A stretch of 64,000 bases of DNA from Sphagnum magellanicum (taxonomy: Eukaryota > Streptophyta > Sphagnopsida > Sphagnales > Sphagnaceae): NCBI GenBank assembly GCA_021904315.1, contig CM038919.1, forward strand, positions 10,416,001-10,480,000, in the 5' to 3' direction. Made by a program: the position numbers and the translations under genes. Of this stretch, positions 1 through 14,200 are shown in pieces. The first letter of the stretch is position 1. Every line of letters starts with the position of its first letter. The notes below the pieces were generated by a model. It was not told the DNA's origin and did not search any database. It saw nothing but the letters and a program-made list of their open reading frames with translations.

Positions 1-2447
1 AGAGGATTAGGTCTTCTCCTCTCATTGAAGTAATTAACTCCATTATACTTAACATGGATCTTGGTTGTCCATATCATTAGGTTTTCTTCATGTTTGTTTT
101 TTGGGTCCACTCTTTGGGAGGAGAGTATGACACCTTTATGCCATTTTGCCAAGCCTCACATGATTTTAAGATGATAAAAAAGGTCTTTTATTATACAATT
201 AAAACAATAAAAAAATCATGTGAACAATCTTAATAGTTAAATACCATGATTGGTATTTAATTTAAATACGTTTGGAATGGGAGATTACACACATTGGAAC
301 CATGTAAATTCCCTTAAATTGGAGCAATGGAATGCCATGTGGATCTTGATGACATAGAAAAATATTCTCATGTGTTAAAGAATATGCCCTTTGACATGGA
401 TCGAATATTTTAAGAATATTCTTTCATGTTTATGTTCATGGGCTCATATTCATGAGCTCACAAAATAACATTCCCCAAATGTAAGTGGAGTTAAAGTTGA
501 ATTAAAGTGTCATGTAGAATGTTGGGAACTTGGATGGGGTGTGGGTGGAATGTATGCGAATTCATAATGGATCCATATTAGTGTAATGCAAATGTTACCA
601 TGTCAAACTAGGTGGGATACACTTGTAAAATGACATTGGAATAATGTAATCTCACATGGTGCTTAGTTATGGTGCTAATGCTTCACATCTTGTGAGGTAG
701 TTGTCATTAAAAAGGTAGGCCATATAATTGGTATCATGATGTAATATTTGATGTGTCTTGATATTGTATGCATATGGTTAGTTTTCAACCGGTATGTCCC
801 TTTAATTCATACTAACTTAAGACTATAAACATGTGTTTTTTTAATGTGGAGATTTTTGAAATGTCATGATCCAAGTTTAGAAGTCTAGTGAACTCCAAAT
901 GGAATGTAGGTGGACATAGGGTGGTTGGAAATTTAATGCATATGGAGTTGAAATGAGGTGTACACTATAAATTACATGCAAGTGAAACCCAAGTTGAAGG
1001 CACTTGGTCAATGTTGGAATCTATATTATGGATTTTGGGTGGAATGAAAGTGGACCTAGAATGGATCCAAATGGAACCAAAGTGAAACATAAGTGGAATG
1101 TCAATGGAACCCCAATGGAATTTTGGTGGGGCTATATGTGGAAGCAATATTTTTTTAATAAGGTACTTGTTAGTAATTAGGCAAGGCAATACCTAGGTAG
1201 TTGTCTTTTTCATGCATTGGTTGATGTGTGTGTTTGTTGATTGGTCAATTTATAGTTGATATGTTGATAAATCTAGTTCGGACTAAACTAAAATTATCTT
1301 CATTGGCTTTAATTTACGTTGATATTGTTGAAGTGCTTAGAATTCGTGTCATTTCAATGATGTTTGGGTGGGCTAGAATTAAACCTGTAATGGATCTAAA
1401 GAGGGACGTAGGTTGATTCAAAGTAAAATATTTAGATGGGTTTTTAGCAAAGTCAATGTGTTGCATTTGATGGGCAATTGTCACCAAGAAGGTAGGGACA
1501 TTTAGTTGTTATGATAATGTTGATGAATTGGTGGGTCTTTATGTTTGTTGCTTTAGGCACATGAATGGTTTGTGTATGTTTTTTTTTCAATAAAACTGCC
1601 ACCTACATCCAAAGGTGATGTAGATGATGGGAAGGGTATAGTCATTAACATAGGGAAGGGACAAGACCAGAACACAAAAAAGTCCTTTTTCAGGGTTCAA
1701 TTTGATAGAAGGAGTGAATTATGAACACTTGGAGACATGGAGGTATTCTTTACATATGTTACACATCCATGTGATAACCAATAGTCAAATACCCAATTGG
1801 TGGGATACACCATTATTCATGTTAGGGCTATTGTGCATGATGGTCAACATTTGCCGAATTTAGGACAAAAGAATATTAGGATGGCAACCAAGACTAAGTC
1901 AACATCAAGCTTTGGTGGTGAGTGACATTTTGGCCCCACTGCCAAAAAATAGACTACCATTAATTCGTAATTCAAATCCAAACAAAAGACAAATCAATTA
2001 GTTTTCAGTGGGTCCTTAAGTTCATTTCATTGATTGTATGGAAATTAAATTGATAGTCGGTACATCCCACTTGTAGGAAAGAAGCCACTAACATTCAAGG
2101 TTAATGGGGAGAAGGGGAATGAACTAGTTGGAACAAGTACACATGTAGACATTTCAACTTGTCGGGGAACCCAAGCTAAGTTGGAATGTTTACGAAAAAT
2201 TACCCAAGGGAAAACCCTTGGCCAATACTAATGTTATTGTGTCCAACCAATTTGTGCTATGAGTTGATGTGAAGGACCACCTATTTTCCAACTTAGTTGG
2301 GGCTAGGCCATGATGATGAATGTGGGTGCTAAAACGTTGTGTTCATGACATAACTTGCATGTGTGTTTTTTCTTGGGTGTGTGGTGGTTAGTTCCATTGA
2401 AGATTAGTACAAAATGCAACATCTTCCACCCCAAGTTTAAGGGGAGG
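1..2447. other. AT-rich intergenic DNA, no gene seen
   Basis: No open frame here reads like a protein. The stretch has many loosely repeated words around 'tggaatg' and 'aatggaac', densest near 880-1120, which suggests an old degenerate tandem repeat or decayed transposon sequence. I could not assign a family. Confidence 0.5.
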
Positions 2448-3550
2448 TGTCGCAACCCTAGCCTTTGGCTTACGACCAAGGCAAAGGGGTTGCAAGGTTG
2501 CGAGCCTAGTAGTAGACCCGGGAGGCACATCACATGCTCCCGGGAGTGCAAAGAGTGCAAAGAGTGCAAAGAGTCCAGAGAGTGTGAGGGAGTGAACCCT
2601 CACACTCCCAAGTGAACTCCCACATTGGGAGTTGGTGAGAGTTGGAGTCCCGTAGGAACTCCCGAAACTTTAGAGCGCGTTTTGAGGGGTCAAAACTCCA
2701 TGGCTGGTTACGATCTTTATATCAATGGAAAGCTTTCAAAGTTTAGATATCCAAAATGGGCTCGCATTGCTCATTTGGATATCCGAAACACAAGTTATGG
2801 CCAAAAGAAGGGGCGAGAGTCGAATTCCCGGGAGTCTCCCAGTTTTGACTCCCGACCACTAAAAGTCGGGAATCGACCCGAAATACTTGGGTGCAGAAAA
2901 CGTGCGACATACCGTTGAAAAGGTCTCGACGAGATCTACAACTTTGCTTCAGACGGCGAGTCGATCGGAGGTCTGCTCCGAAAGTTATGAAGCTTCAAAG
3001 TCGCGGGAGTCCCGAAGTTGCGCGATTTCGGGACTCCCACGCGGGAGTCCCGGGACAAAAAGGCCATTTGGATGCCACCCCCGCGGCGAGTCACAGAGTA
3101 TACTATAAAGGGGAAGTGGTTGGCTTCCCCAAGGGGGAAGGTGCCGGCTTCCCCACCAAAGGGAGTGAGGTGGTGGCTTACTCCCGAGCTCGGAGTGTGT
3201 GTGTGTTCAAAGTGAGTCCGAGTTCACCCGTGGCTTGTCCCAACACCAAAAGGATTCAACATGAGTCCCAAGGAGGAAGGTGATGGCTTCCCCCAAGGTT
3301 CGGGCCGTGGCTCTTCCTAGCACCAAAGGTGCTCCAACTTTGGACTAACCACTTGGAGTGGTTCATGGAGGGTCCGTGTGAGTGAGTCAAGCTTGTCCAT
3401 TCTTCCTAGTCTTTCCCGGGATTTCTAGCACGCCCCTCTCACCCCTTTCTAGTGCTAGAAGTCGGGATCGTGCCCCAGGTTCCAACCGCTTCCGCATTGT
3501 CGCATACTTGGACCCTCGAGGGGGTCCACAAGGAACTTGGGGGCGCGACA
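2448..3550 (+). repeat. 5' long terminal repeat
   Basis: The LTR opens with TGTCGC and closes with GCGACA, a perfect 6-bp inverted end pair of the TG...CA type. It is G+C richer than its surroundings and carries repeated 'gggagtcccg'-like words. A TATA-like 'tatactataaag' near 3098 could be its promoter. The reverse complement of 51089-52013 aligns along its whole length. Confidence 0.85.
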
Positions 3551-3564
3551 TTTGGTATCAGAGC
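3551..3564 (+). other. Primer binding site, initiator-Met tRNA
   Basis: The bases right after the LTR read TTTGGTATCAGAGC. TGGTATCAGAGC is the standard plant retrotransposon primer site complementary to the 3' end of initiator tRNA-Met. It fixes the right end of the LTR and the direction of the element. Confidence 0.85.
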
Positions 3565-4500
3565 TCGGGGAAAGCTCGATCCACTTCTTGGAGAGTCCTG
3601 ATGGCACCAAAGAAGACCCGCAAGCTAGTCCAAGAGACCGTGGTGGAAGAAACCACCCAAGACCTAGATGTTCCTCCCGAACCTTTGAGGGAGGAGGAAC
3701 AAGACCATTCCGAAGATAAGGAAGACCGTGTTAGCCTTGAGGAGCATGAAAATGAAGAGGAACAACCAAATGGAGTCCTCTTCACCCCGGAACAATTGGA
3801 GGTCCTACTCAAGATGAATAGGCCCGATTTTAGTGAGTTGGTTGCGGCCCTCAAGGGAGGTGCATCCAAAAGTGTGGGATTCATGCCCGCTAGGCTCGGG
3901 AACTTTGAGGGGGCCCGGGATCGAAAGGTTGTGGATCCTTGGCTTGCGGAGATAGAGGATTACCTTCATGCCGCCAAGGTTGGTCGGCATTCGACTGTGG
4001 AACTTGCCCGATCATATTTGAAGGGCTATGCCTCCACATGGTGGAGGACGGTGAGACAAGAAAAGGGGGAAAAACCCAAACAATTCCAAGGTTCGGGTTT
4101 TAAACCCAAGGGAAATTTTATTAAGAAGGGGGCTCCTTTCAAAGCGAGCTAACCCAAGAAAGTGCCCAAAGAATGGAGCTCCGGTTGGAGGAGCTCAAGG
4201 CACCCATAGAGGTGCACTTTGCGGATGGGATTCCCCATCCCACCAAGTTGCAAGGAAAAGATGTGCCCCTCCAATTGGGGAATTGGAGAGGCAAGGTGGA
4301 TTTGTTGGTTTCCACCTTAGGATCCCATCCAAGAATGGGATTGTGCAAGTGAAGGCACATGAAGTGCCTAGTGTGGGTGGGACCACCATCCAATTGTGCC
4401 CACGACTTGGGTTGGGCAACCCCCGAGTGATGCAAATGAGGAAGTGCCCATGGTCACACAACTTGAAGAAGCAAAAGAAATATATACCATGATGAGGACA

Positions 4501-5435
4501 TCACCTTTCTTTTGGAAAAGGCATTGCAAGTGTCAACCATGCACTAGGGGGTTTAGAAGCAACTCTCTTGCCTAATTGTGTGGGCTAGGTAGGAAAATGG
4601 TCATGTTGACCAAGGTTTACAAGCCCAACATCAAGCTCATGGTTGAGGAGGTTGATTGAAACCCCAATGTTTGGACATTGGATGAAGCATGTGTGTCTTC
4701 AACAGCCAACAAGACCTACATCCTATGGGAATGCAAATGGTTGCTAGAAAATTTAAGCAATTAAGCATATACTAATGGGCAACAATAGCAAGCATGCTAT
4801 AATTTCACAGCATGGACATTTTTGCATTAGGTTGACTCATATTTTTGGGCCACATGACCATGCTTTCATTTTTTTTTGATGCAATGTAAGTGGACTTTTG
4901 AATAAAATTTTATAAAAAATTTCATTCACATGTTTGGGTACAATATGCATGACATTAAATAGAATGAACCTTTAATTTGATTGGTGGTATAGTGATGTTA
5001 AGCATGGTGATGCAATCCATTTGCAAAATGTAATATTAGAGGTGTGCAACAAAAATTGACTTGAATTTTTCTAGCTACCCAAAAATAATATTCCTTTGAA
5101 AATTTCCACAAACACCTATTCCATTAAAAAATAAATGGTGACATTAATTCCATTAATGAAACTTGCCCAAAAAATCCATTAAATAGGCACATTCCACTAT
5201 ATAATGGTTGCATTTAATTAAATTACAATTTTTTTGTGAATTATTTAATATTAAATAAGTTGGGAAATTTTGTGGCACATTCCATTCGAAACATTCCATT
5301 TGGGGGTGACATGACTTATTCCACTAACATATTCCACTAAAAATGCTTCATTCCATTTTGGGCTTTCCATTGCATTGGAATTGGCACATCCCACTTAAAA
5401 ATGGGTGGAATTACATGGAATGGAATAAGAAGCGA
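4501..5435. other. AT-rich intergenic DNA
   Basis: No coding frame recognised. It may include further decayed interior of the retrotransposon upstream, but nothing protein-like can be read after about 4500. Confidence 0.4.
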
Positions 5436-5867
5436 CATTAATAGAAACACCCCCCCCCCCCGGTTCGCAACTACGTTTTCAAGTACATCTTGACTATAAA
5501 ACATAATTGAAAGTGATAAAAATAATTGCAAAATATTTTTTGCAACTAAAAATGTTCATTTCAACTATAAAATAAAAAAATTAACAAATACAAGTCGATA
5601 ATGACATTTCGGTTGAAAAAGTTTCCCACAAGTCAACACCACATCAATAGCCATAATTAATTATTTTAGTTGCAAACTATTTTACCAATCTAGTCGCAAA
5701 ATGTTGTCAACTTCCTTCGATTAATGGATGAACTTTATTTGTTGATTGCATATGACATCAGTAAAATATTTAGTTACAATTTTGATTACATTTCAATTAA
5801 GTCAATTGAATTTTTATCCAATGATGTGGTGACATGTGGTACACTCAAAACATTCCACCATTAATCA

Positions 5868-6670
5868 GGTGAAAGCACACTAATTCCCTCCAAAATTGTA
5901 ATCATGAGTATAATATTTTTATAATTAAAATTTTTGGTAACGTATGGACATCACATCTTGGATTATTTTTACTTGTTTTAAGTATATTTGATTAGCTTTA
6001 GACTTAATCTAATCTATTATTTTGAAAATTCCAACAAACATTGAAGAATTTGAATGTATGGAGCATATTTGTGACCAAATAATACCCATCATAGAATTTG
6101 AAAATAGAATGTGTATTTTAAAAGTATGGTTGTTGATGGAATTTTTGGGTGAATTTTTTTGTGATGTATGATATTGATATACATCAATTAAATATAGAAT
6201 AATTTGAAAATTAAAAATTTTGGATGAAATTCCATTCAAAAATTGTGTTTTTTGGCATTTTTTTAATAATGAATGCATGATAATATTTTCCTTTTAGGAA
6301 ATAACCAATACCATATCAAAGAGAAGGAGATTTTATAGATGGACATTGCATTATTTTTTCAATTTCCTTTTGTTTGGTAATGTTTCATGAATCACAAACA
6401 TGAGGCTTCATGGCCGTTGAAAAATTGTAAGTTATATACTATGTGTACATTGATTTTATTCAATCCTTTTCATTGAATCATTGGATCAAGATTAATTTTG
6501 ACTCAAAGTTGCTTTTGAGTTCCAAAATGTTGTGCAAATTCTAAAGTTTTTTGCTTGTGTTTAAGTTCACCAAAGGATGCCATCAAAATTTTAGTTTACT
6601 TTGTTCTATAATACTTGTTATACATCACCTTTTTTTAACAAAAGTGGTTCACCTTTAGTGTGCTTTCACC
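5868..6670. repeat. Segment bounded by a perfect 16-bp inverted repeat
   Basis: GGTGAAAGCACACTAA at 5868-5883 has its exact reverse complement at 6655-6670. The ~770 bp between hold no readable protein. It lies inside the CACTA-like element and may be a nested MITE. 'aatca' lies just outside both arms, one base out of register on the right. Confidence 0.4.
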
Positions 6671-7194
6671 CAATCAGCCATAGTAGAAATTAAGTCGAAA
6701 AGAAATTATGTTGCAACTATGATGGTCAATGCATTTGGCCAATGGTGGGATGACACGTGTGGTATTTTTATAAGGTTTGGAATGAACTTAGTTAAATGAC
6801 ACGTGGCATAACCTAGGCTTATCCATGTATGTTGTGCCTAATTGTAGGCAACCATTTAATTACTTAGGCATGGGTTAAGTCTAAACTTAGGCATGAACAT
6901 ATGCATTTTTTTCAACTTATATATCAAAGTTTTGTTTAATTTTATTTCAAGTTTTGAAATATTATTGTCTAAAAGCACCCAAAAAATTACATCAATGATC
7001 ATACATAATTGTCCATTTTCACAAATAAACTTACAGGTATTTTAATGTTTGATGAATTTCGATCATAATTTATAATAAATATTAAGCTATCACATGAAAA
7101 GAAATGAATAGAAATTAGAATTTCACAGTTTAATCATTAATTATATTAGTTTTATCATGTCTTCAACTGATTTTTCCTTCCAAAACCTGGTTTT

Positions 7195-7565
7195 TTGGAA
7201 TTTATTTGAATTTTCAGTGGCAGAAATCACTTAAAAATCAATATTTCCCACATTCTGAATCTAGATCTTACCAAATAAATTCCATTAAATCCTGCTCATC
7301 AAGATCTTTCAAGCAACACCAAAGGCTTATTCCAATTCCTCTGAAATTTTCAGCTACAATTTAATTTCATTCTTAGTGAAAAAATCATTCAATATTCTAA
7401 GACTTTTGCACCATATGTCCAAACGTCATGGAACCAGGCCCATGCACCCCTTGTTCTCAAGAGCTTTCCAAAGTGTCCAAGAACGTGATCTAAAGCATCC
7501 TAGTTTGGTGGATCTCATAACTACGAACAAAAGAAAACAAACAAACAACCTTGTTTCATAGATAG
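7195..7565 (+). repeat. Dispersed repeat family A, copy 1
   Basis: This stretch aligns by eye with 23200-23545 in the same orientation. The shared order is: 'cccacat', 'cc(a/t)tttaa', 'cctgctcat/cctactcat', 'caa(g/c)a..accaa(a)g', 'aattcc', then 'gtccaaac/gtctaaac', 'gcacccct', a pair of 'accaag'/'gtccaag' words and finally an A/C-rich 'aaacaaac' tail ending in 'atagatagat'. No coding capacity is seen. Family unknown. Confidence 0.55.
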
Positions 7566-8262
7566 ATATCATTATTTGATATGTTGTAACCTAAATTTTG
7601 TCCACATAAAAATCAAATATTAGATGTATGAACATTTACTAATTTATATATTAAAAAAATATTCAAATTTTATATGCATTACAAAAATTATATTAAACAT
7701 AACTATTCATTTATACAAATAAATTTACATATAATTTAATGTTATTATAATTTAGCATAGATATTAACATATATCATACGTATAAAAACAAAGTCACCTA
7801 TTAGTTGTTTAGTTGAGTTGACAAATGATTGTAACAAAGTTGCAAATGAAATTGCATTTCATCCATCCCTTAATACATTTTATCATTCACACATGTGTTG
7901 ATGGTGTCATCAAAATAGTTGAACTTTAGTTACCATCTAGATTATGTGCCAACTAAAGAATTTTAAATATTAAAAAAATTCCAAGAATGACCCATTAATC
8001 AAGACATGTTTTTCACTATTTGCCAACATAGTAGACATTTCAATTTGGAGGCATTGTTGATGCCAAAAATATTCAGTGGATTTGACAAAATATCACCTAA
8101 TTGAAAATTGCTTTCAACTATATACCAATTTAATTGTTCAATTGATTTAATTGATAATTTTCATTATTCTATTTATAAATGAAAAAGTTCTAGTAGCAAC
8201 ATAGTTGGAAATCACATCTAGTTGAAAACTTTTTGGTAAAAAATGGGGGTTTTTTATTAGTG

Positions 8263-11200
8263 TGATTTGTTGTAATATCCATTCCAACAAAAGGCATAAT
8301 TGAAAACAACATTCCCAAAATATTTTACTTTTTTTTTCTAAAACCTTTATCCAAGAAAAATAACATTCATTAAATTTTTTAATACATAAAAATTGGCATT
8401 TGTTTTATCTTATTTTGTGACCTTACCTTTAACCATCCCTAATTATGGGGTTCTTCACTACACTTTTGGTGTTTCAAAAAGCCCTTGACAAGGCAGTGTG
8501 CATGTTTTTCATTTTGCAAATTTCATATTATTTGACCAAAGGTTATTGAGTGGGTGAAAATACACACAAACGAGCCAATGGGATTATTTTATAAAAAAAA
8601 ATTGTGAATCTTTTTTTACTTTTTCATACAATTTTCTTTTAAATGAAATCTTTTGTAACATTATTAAAAATACATGTATTTGCCCCAATAGAACACATGT
8701 TTTTTGTTAATCATTGTTAAATAATATGACTTTTTCAAAATGTGTAGATTTGGTTAGATTTAAGGTTTCATTTTGAAATTTTATCATAGTTTTTATCATA
8801 CCAAAATATGCTAATTATTTTAGGTTTTTGTTCATTGTATCATAAACTACAACTTTGTTTTGTATGCCATGCACATTACACCCCATTTACATGTGATAAA
8901 AGACTTTTGAATTTTAAATTTTTTATAATACTTTGAATTTCAAAAAAATTAAAATTCCGTGTCTTTTAATTTTGAGTGTTTTTCAAATGCAAATAATAGG
9001 TTTATATCATATAAATTTTTTTATCGTCAAAATTATTTTATTTAAAAAATCCTTTACCTAATCCTTTGCAAAATTAACCACATTTGATCTAACTATTTAC
9101 AAAGTTCAAATGTCTTTTATTGAAACCAAAAATCGAGATTTAATTTAATTATTTTAAAATTTGAATACCTCAACATTCATATTAGTCATTTGGAATGATT
9201 GAGATACCTTTAAAATGTCAAAAAAAAACATACATAAAAAATTTGATAGTTGTGGCCACTCTTCAACATGGTTTTTGGCTCCATAATGTGTATTTGCAAT
9301 TGAGTATATAGTGATTTTTTCTAATGAAAATAATATTTAAAAAAAAACAAAACTTAAATGATTATTTAATGTTATTATGTAGCCTTGTGCAACAACTCTT
9401 GGGTTAAGATGGTATGCAAAATAGTAATATTGAGTGTAAGGTGTGTGATGGTAAGGTCTTGGTCTATATTGAAAACATGTCATAATAGGTTTTTTTTTTT
9501 TTTGCAAAGATGTGTGTAATCATCAAGAACATTGAAAATGATGAACTCAATTTATATTGAGTAGTTTTAGGTCACAAATTATCACAATTTCACATTTTGA
9601 AAATTGGATTTTGTTTCTCAACATAGTGTACATATTGTAGATCAAATTCCAAAAAGAGATATTTTTGTATAAGGAGAACACCATTTCAAATTGCATTCTA
9701 AAATGTGAAATTAGAGGGTTGGGAATGCTAGTCCAATTCATCCACTTATGCAACACATCTGTACATGCATTTGTATATGTTGGTTTGAACCAATGTTGGG
9801 CTATTCTCAAATTTTTTATTTTTCATTTTTTAATAACTTTTTTGAAAAATGTTGATTTCGGTTTTCATTTAACATTTTAAGAATTGAATCGATTTTTAAC
9901 AGTTTTTTTTCTCCATAAAAGAGAACCAATCAAGATATCAAACTTTTGAAAAACAAATTCAACTAATTCTCTAAGTGTTGATTCTCGCAACCTTAAGATT
10001 AGTTTTTAAAGTGTTGATTGTCACAAATTTAAAATCAGTAAGTTTTCCTAGGTGGTTCTCACATAATGGTTTTCAAAAGGTCAATTATATCCAGCAAAAT
10101 TATTTTTAGTTTTAAAAAATAAAAAAATGGTAAAAATAACAAAGAATGAAAAAAATAAAAAACTTTTTTTCTTCCATAAATTCATATGTTCACAAGTTTA
10201 TCCTCTTCTAATGAATCTTAAAATTGCTTTAGTTCTTTTTCTAACTCTAAATCCTTTCTAACTAATTCCACCAAATTAGAAGGTGATTTCTAATCAATTT
10301 TTAAATTACTAAGTTAACTTTTATTTACAAATCAAAATTTTCAAATTGGTTGTTTGTCAATGACATTTTAAATATATTAATATGTTGACTAAAGAAAAAA
10401 CCTTCTTTGTCTCAATTCAAAATCTTAGGATGTTTAATATTTAGAAAGCCAAAAAAATCAATAGTGAGAAACCAAAAGAAGCATTAGTGACAAAAGGAGT
10501 TGAGCAATAGGAAGAGAAGAACTAAGTGACAAGAGAAGGAGTTAAACAATAACAAGAAAAATCAAGTAGCACAATAAGAGGAGTTCAACAATAACAAGAG
10601 CATTTAAGTAATAACAAGAGGAGTCAAACAACAACAAAAGGAACTAAACAACACAATAAAAAAAATCGACTAGTACAACAAGAGGAGTTGACCAAACAAT
10701 TTTTAAAAAACTAGCAACAAAAGAAAAATTGACCAACAACTGAATAACAACACAAAAAAAAGTTGGAAGAAGAATCTAAAAATAATGCTGCAAGAGGAGT
10801 TGAGCACCAACACAAGAAGAATGAATAGTGAGTAGCAATGCAAGAGGTTGGAAGAGGAGTTGAGCAACAATGTCACAACAAGAGTCGAACATCGACACAA
10901 TAAGAGCCCCCCAAAAAAAACTCAACTTACCAATAAGAAAAAAATAAAGACAACTTTAAAAAAAAACAAATAAATTCTTGAACTTTAGAGGATCATAAAG
11001 CTTTAATGCATAAGCCCAAAACATAAAACAAATTGAATAACAAAGTGAGGCCACATGTTTTTTTTTTTTTTCCCTAGAGAATGAAGAAACGTGAAAAAAA
11101 AGTTTCAATGCTCAATAATTGTGGTGTTGTTGCATAAAATCTTATATTTTTTCTTTTGGAAACTCAGGATACCAAGCTGAGAATTGAGAATAATACCTTG

Positions 11201-14200
11201 TTCTATTTTAAATACCGTGTTAGAGTATCCATGTTTTGAGATTTATATAAGGGGACAAAGGTTTAAAGATCAGTTTTCACTTAATTGAAACCTTATGGGT
11301 CAAACAAACATCAACTCAAATATCTTTGTGAATGATATCCAACAATTTTCTTAATGAAAACTGGTTTAAACTCCTAGTCAATTCTCATTCCATTTCTGAT
11401 ACCTGCCCAACACTCATTTTGAACTTGCTAGAAAAGGCCATAGCCTTAATATGATGAACCACTTGCTTACATAGGGAATTCGTATCCCCACCACTTCATG
11501 GATTCGACATTATGATATCTCATTTTTCTTTTCAAACTCTCATCTTGTGCATTTTAAAAATTTAAAAATCTAGTCTAAATATGATTTGATTTTTTTTCTT
11601 AAATTTGAAAAATTTGCCAAAGTGTTGAATACCCCAAAATTGAAAAATAACCCTCATTCTTTGAACTCCAAAATGCAGCAGATGCAGTTTTCTTTGACAT
11701 GTCCAATAGTGCATATGTTGTAAAGGTTGTTGAATTAAATGACATCCCTGTGACTGATGCAATGATTCATGTTGGCCCCTTCATGCATGCTGCACTGCTG
11801 TTGACTTGCACAAGAGGGACAAAAATAGGGTTTGCTGGCCATGGAAACAGTAATTAGCTCAATTCCAAGGGAGCTGCTGTTTCTTATCTGTTGGAGCTTT
11901 TGCTGCATGCTGACTTGTTGTGTTGTCCATTTAAAAAAGAAGACAATAAATAAATTTCTGCTCTCTTTTGTGAATTTTTTGTGAGGGACTATTATTATTG
12001 TGCACACAAATATTTCCATGTTCAAAAGTTTGCCACTTTCAGACTAGCTCCATTAGGTAGGGTTTGCATAGTAATATTTAAATGTTGATTTTGGGCAAGT
12101 AATAAATCTTCATATGATAGAATGCTTATAGAAGACATCACACAATACTATTACTATTATTTATTTATTTATTTATTTACTGGTTATAATGATTGACGCA
12201 TTTATCATATGTTTATATGGGTGGATTGCTATTAGAACACCTGCACCAACAGCAAATAATATGACCTGTTCACACTCCTTTGGATAGCATTGAAATAGTG
12301 TCAAACGCAGTTTCTGCTCCAATGGTCTGGCAAAGGGAAATAACTCTCCTTTATTAGCCAACCATAATGACTGGGCCCAGGTGATGACATTTAAATAATC
12401 TGTTACTTTCTGTGTTTTTTTTTGGGGCTGTCTCGCCATTTTTTGTATGGAAATTGAGAAAAAATTGGAAATTTTTTTTTCTGCTGAAAGTTTGACTAAT
12501 TTGCTAATTTTTTTGTTAAAATTTTGCCAAAAAATGGATACCAAAAAAAGAAAAAAGAAAAGAAAAACAGTGGTCACTTCATCCTACATGGAGAAGGATT
12601 ATGCTGAAACTAGCTATGGGTCTAAAACAAGGATCTAATCTCGAGCTTGGAAATGGGGGGTCTCAGGCCAGCTGGAGGAGCAATAATGTGAAGAATGTGG
12701 GACCACTCATACTATTTCAGAGACCCACTTGCTTGATGCAGGAGGAAGTACCTCGCCTAGTTTGTTTCCTTATTTTGTAGGAATGCAAACTATTGTACTC
12801 TTCAAAGTCCTACCCATGTTGGCCAGTTCTTGACTTTAGATTGGTTTTGGTTCCACAAAACAACAGAACCCCGTCCATTTCTGCTCCATTCCTGAAATAA
12901 AAATAATTCAGGTTCTGGTTCGAAGCAATCTGTTCTGAAATCGATCATTAACTGCCAGTTAACCCTCAATTCCAAAACTTCAAAAAAAAAAAAAATCCAT
13001 TTTCTATAATTCCAGTTCTGGTTTCTAGATTTTTTGACATCTAGTTTGTGCTACCTGATGGCCTTTAAATTCTTTCTTGTTTTTAATACCTTTCGACATT
13101 TTCCAAATGTTTATAAGAATTTTGTAGGGTTTTAATAAAATTAATCCAGTTCCAAAAATCAGACTCAGTCATGAACCAGAATCACACATTCTAATTGGCC
13201 AAACTGGGCAACTACCCAACACTGGTACTAACTGGGCTTACAGCATCCAACCAAGAAACTCAAAATATCATGCCTTTCTCAAGACTACTTTTGCACAAAA
13301 TTTCTCTCAACATGAGAAATTTGACAAAGATAGCAAACGACCTTCTCCTTCACTTCTCCTTTAGGCCATAAATAGATCATTATAATAGTGCTCATGACCC
13401 AATGCTGTTGTGACATGATGGTGTGCATGCAAGCATCTCCTGAATGGATAGCCTGGTGGAATAGGTTTGGGGCATGTTTTTTGTTTGTCCCATAAAAAAT
13501 GTTTCTGGACACCCAGAAGATCCCTACACCTTGTTTTGGAAACAAAGGAAGAAATGTGTTATACTTGGATCTCCCCTTCCCCCTCGCCCTACATGTTAGG
13601 GGGGCCACACCAAAAAGTTGTGACAAAAGAGGGAAAGTTGTGAAAAAAGCATAAACTTGAAATTATACAGAAGGACGACAAAACCAAAGAAATATCCAAG
13701 GACATATTTAATAGTGAGGATCTTGTATCATAAATTCATGATAGCTTGGCAAGCCACGCACTTCAGGGCCAAAAAAAGCCCAAAGGCTGAACAATACCTT
13801 CAGTTATATGCTGCAAAGAGTATTATTCTCTTTCCTTTCAACTCACATTTTGGAGAAAGAGCTTGGACAAAGAAGTACAGCGTTCTATAATATGGAACTT
13901 GCCATATGGTACTTCTAACCTGGGAAAGAGACCCTTTTTTTTGGACATTTCAATAAGGTGGAAAGTGCAACAAGAGCAAAACCACTTTGATTTCAGTTTG
14001 AGGCAGAAAAAAATGTTAAGTACTATTTTCAGGCTTTTTTTTTTTTTTTCCCCCCCCTCTTTTGTTAGATGGTTTGCCCAAAGTTTCCCCTTCACCTACA
14101 TAAGTGGGCCAAAGTGTCGCCACTATATCTTCACATACAAACTTTTATTTTGGGGGAGCTTATAAAGTTGCAGAGTTTTAGTTTTTGTTTAGGTTTTAAT

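Larger units (their letters stand above)
2448..4500 (+). mobile_element. Broken LTR retrotransposon (probably Ty3/gypsy type): 5' LTR plus gag and protease remnants
   Basis: A fossil element. It begins with a full LTR at 2448-3550, followed at once by an initiator-Met tRNA primer site. A gag-like open stretch (about 3600-4150) starts at the ATG at 3601: an acidic, charged N-terminus, then a region with 'DPWLAEIEDYL' and 'YASTWWR', which is the usual look of plant retrotransposon gag. Near 4200-4330 a frame reads like the approach to an aspartic protease ('VHFADGIPHPTKLQGKD'). No reverse transcriptase, integrase or 3' LTR is seen, so the copy is broken and mostly lost. The right border is approximate. 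A second LTR of the same family lies at 51089-52013. Ty3/gypsy is inferred from gag and the primer type; the lineage is not assigned. Confidence 0.75.
5436..8262. mobile_element. Candidate non-autonomous CACTA (En/Spm)-like DNA transposon
   Basis: The left end reads CATTAATAGAAAC followed by a C run and, a few bases on, 'gttttcaagt'. The reverse complement of the right end reads CACTAATAAAAAACCCCC and then 'agttttcaact'. The matched order of these words on both sides is the pattern of CACTA terminal inverted repeats. The 3 bp outside are CGA on the left and TGA on the right, nearly the 3-bp target duplication expected of the family. Words like 'ttgcaacta' and 'agttgcaa' recur inside both ends, as CACTA subterminal repeats do. 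No transposase is seen in the 2.8 kb, so this would be a non-autonomous or eroded copy. The ends are imperfect, so the call is moderate. Confidence 0.45.

Noticed and set aside
10703-10900. Leu/Ser-rich reverse-strand frame
   Set aside because: Product of an 'aacaacaagag'-type low-complexity tract.
12173-12577. 134-codon reverse-strand frame
   Set aside because: Begins in a poly-A/T low-complexity stretch and resembles no protein; composition equals the flanks.
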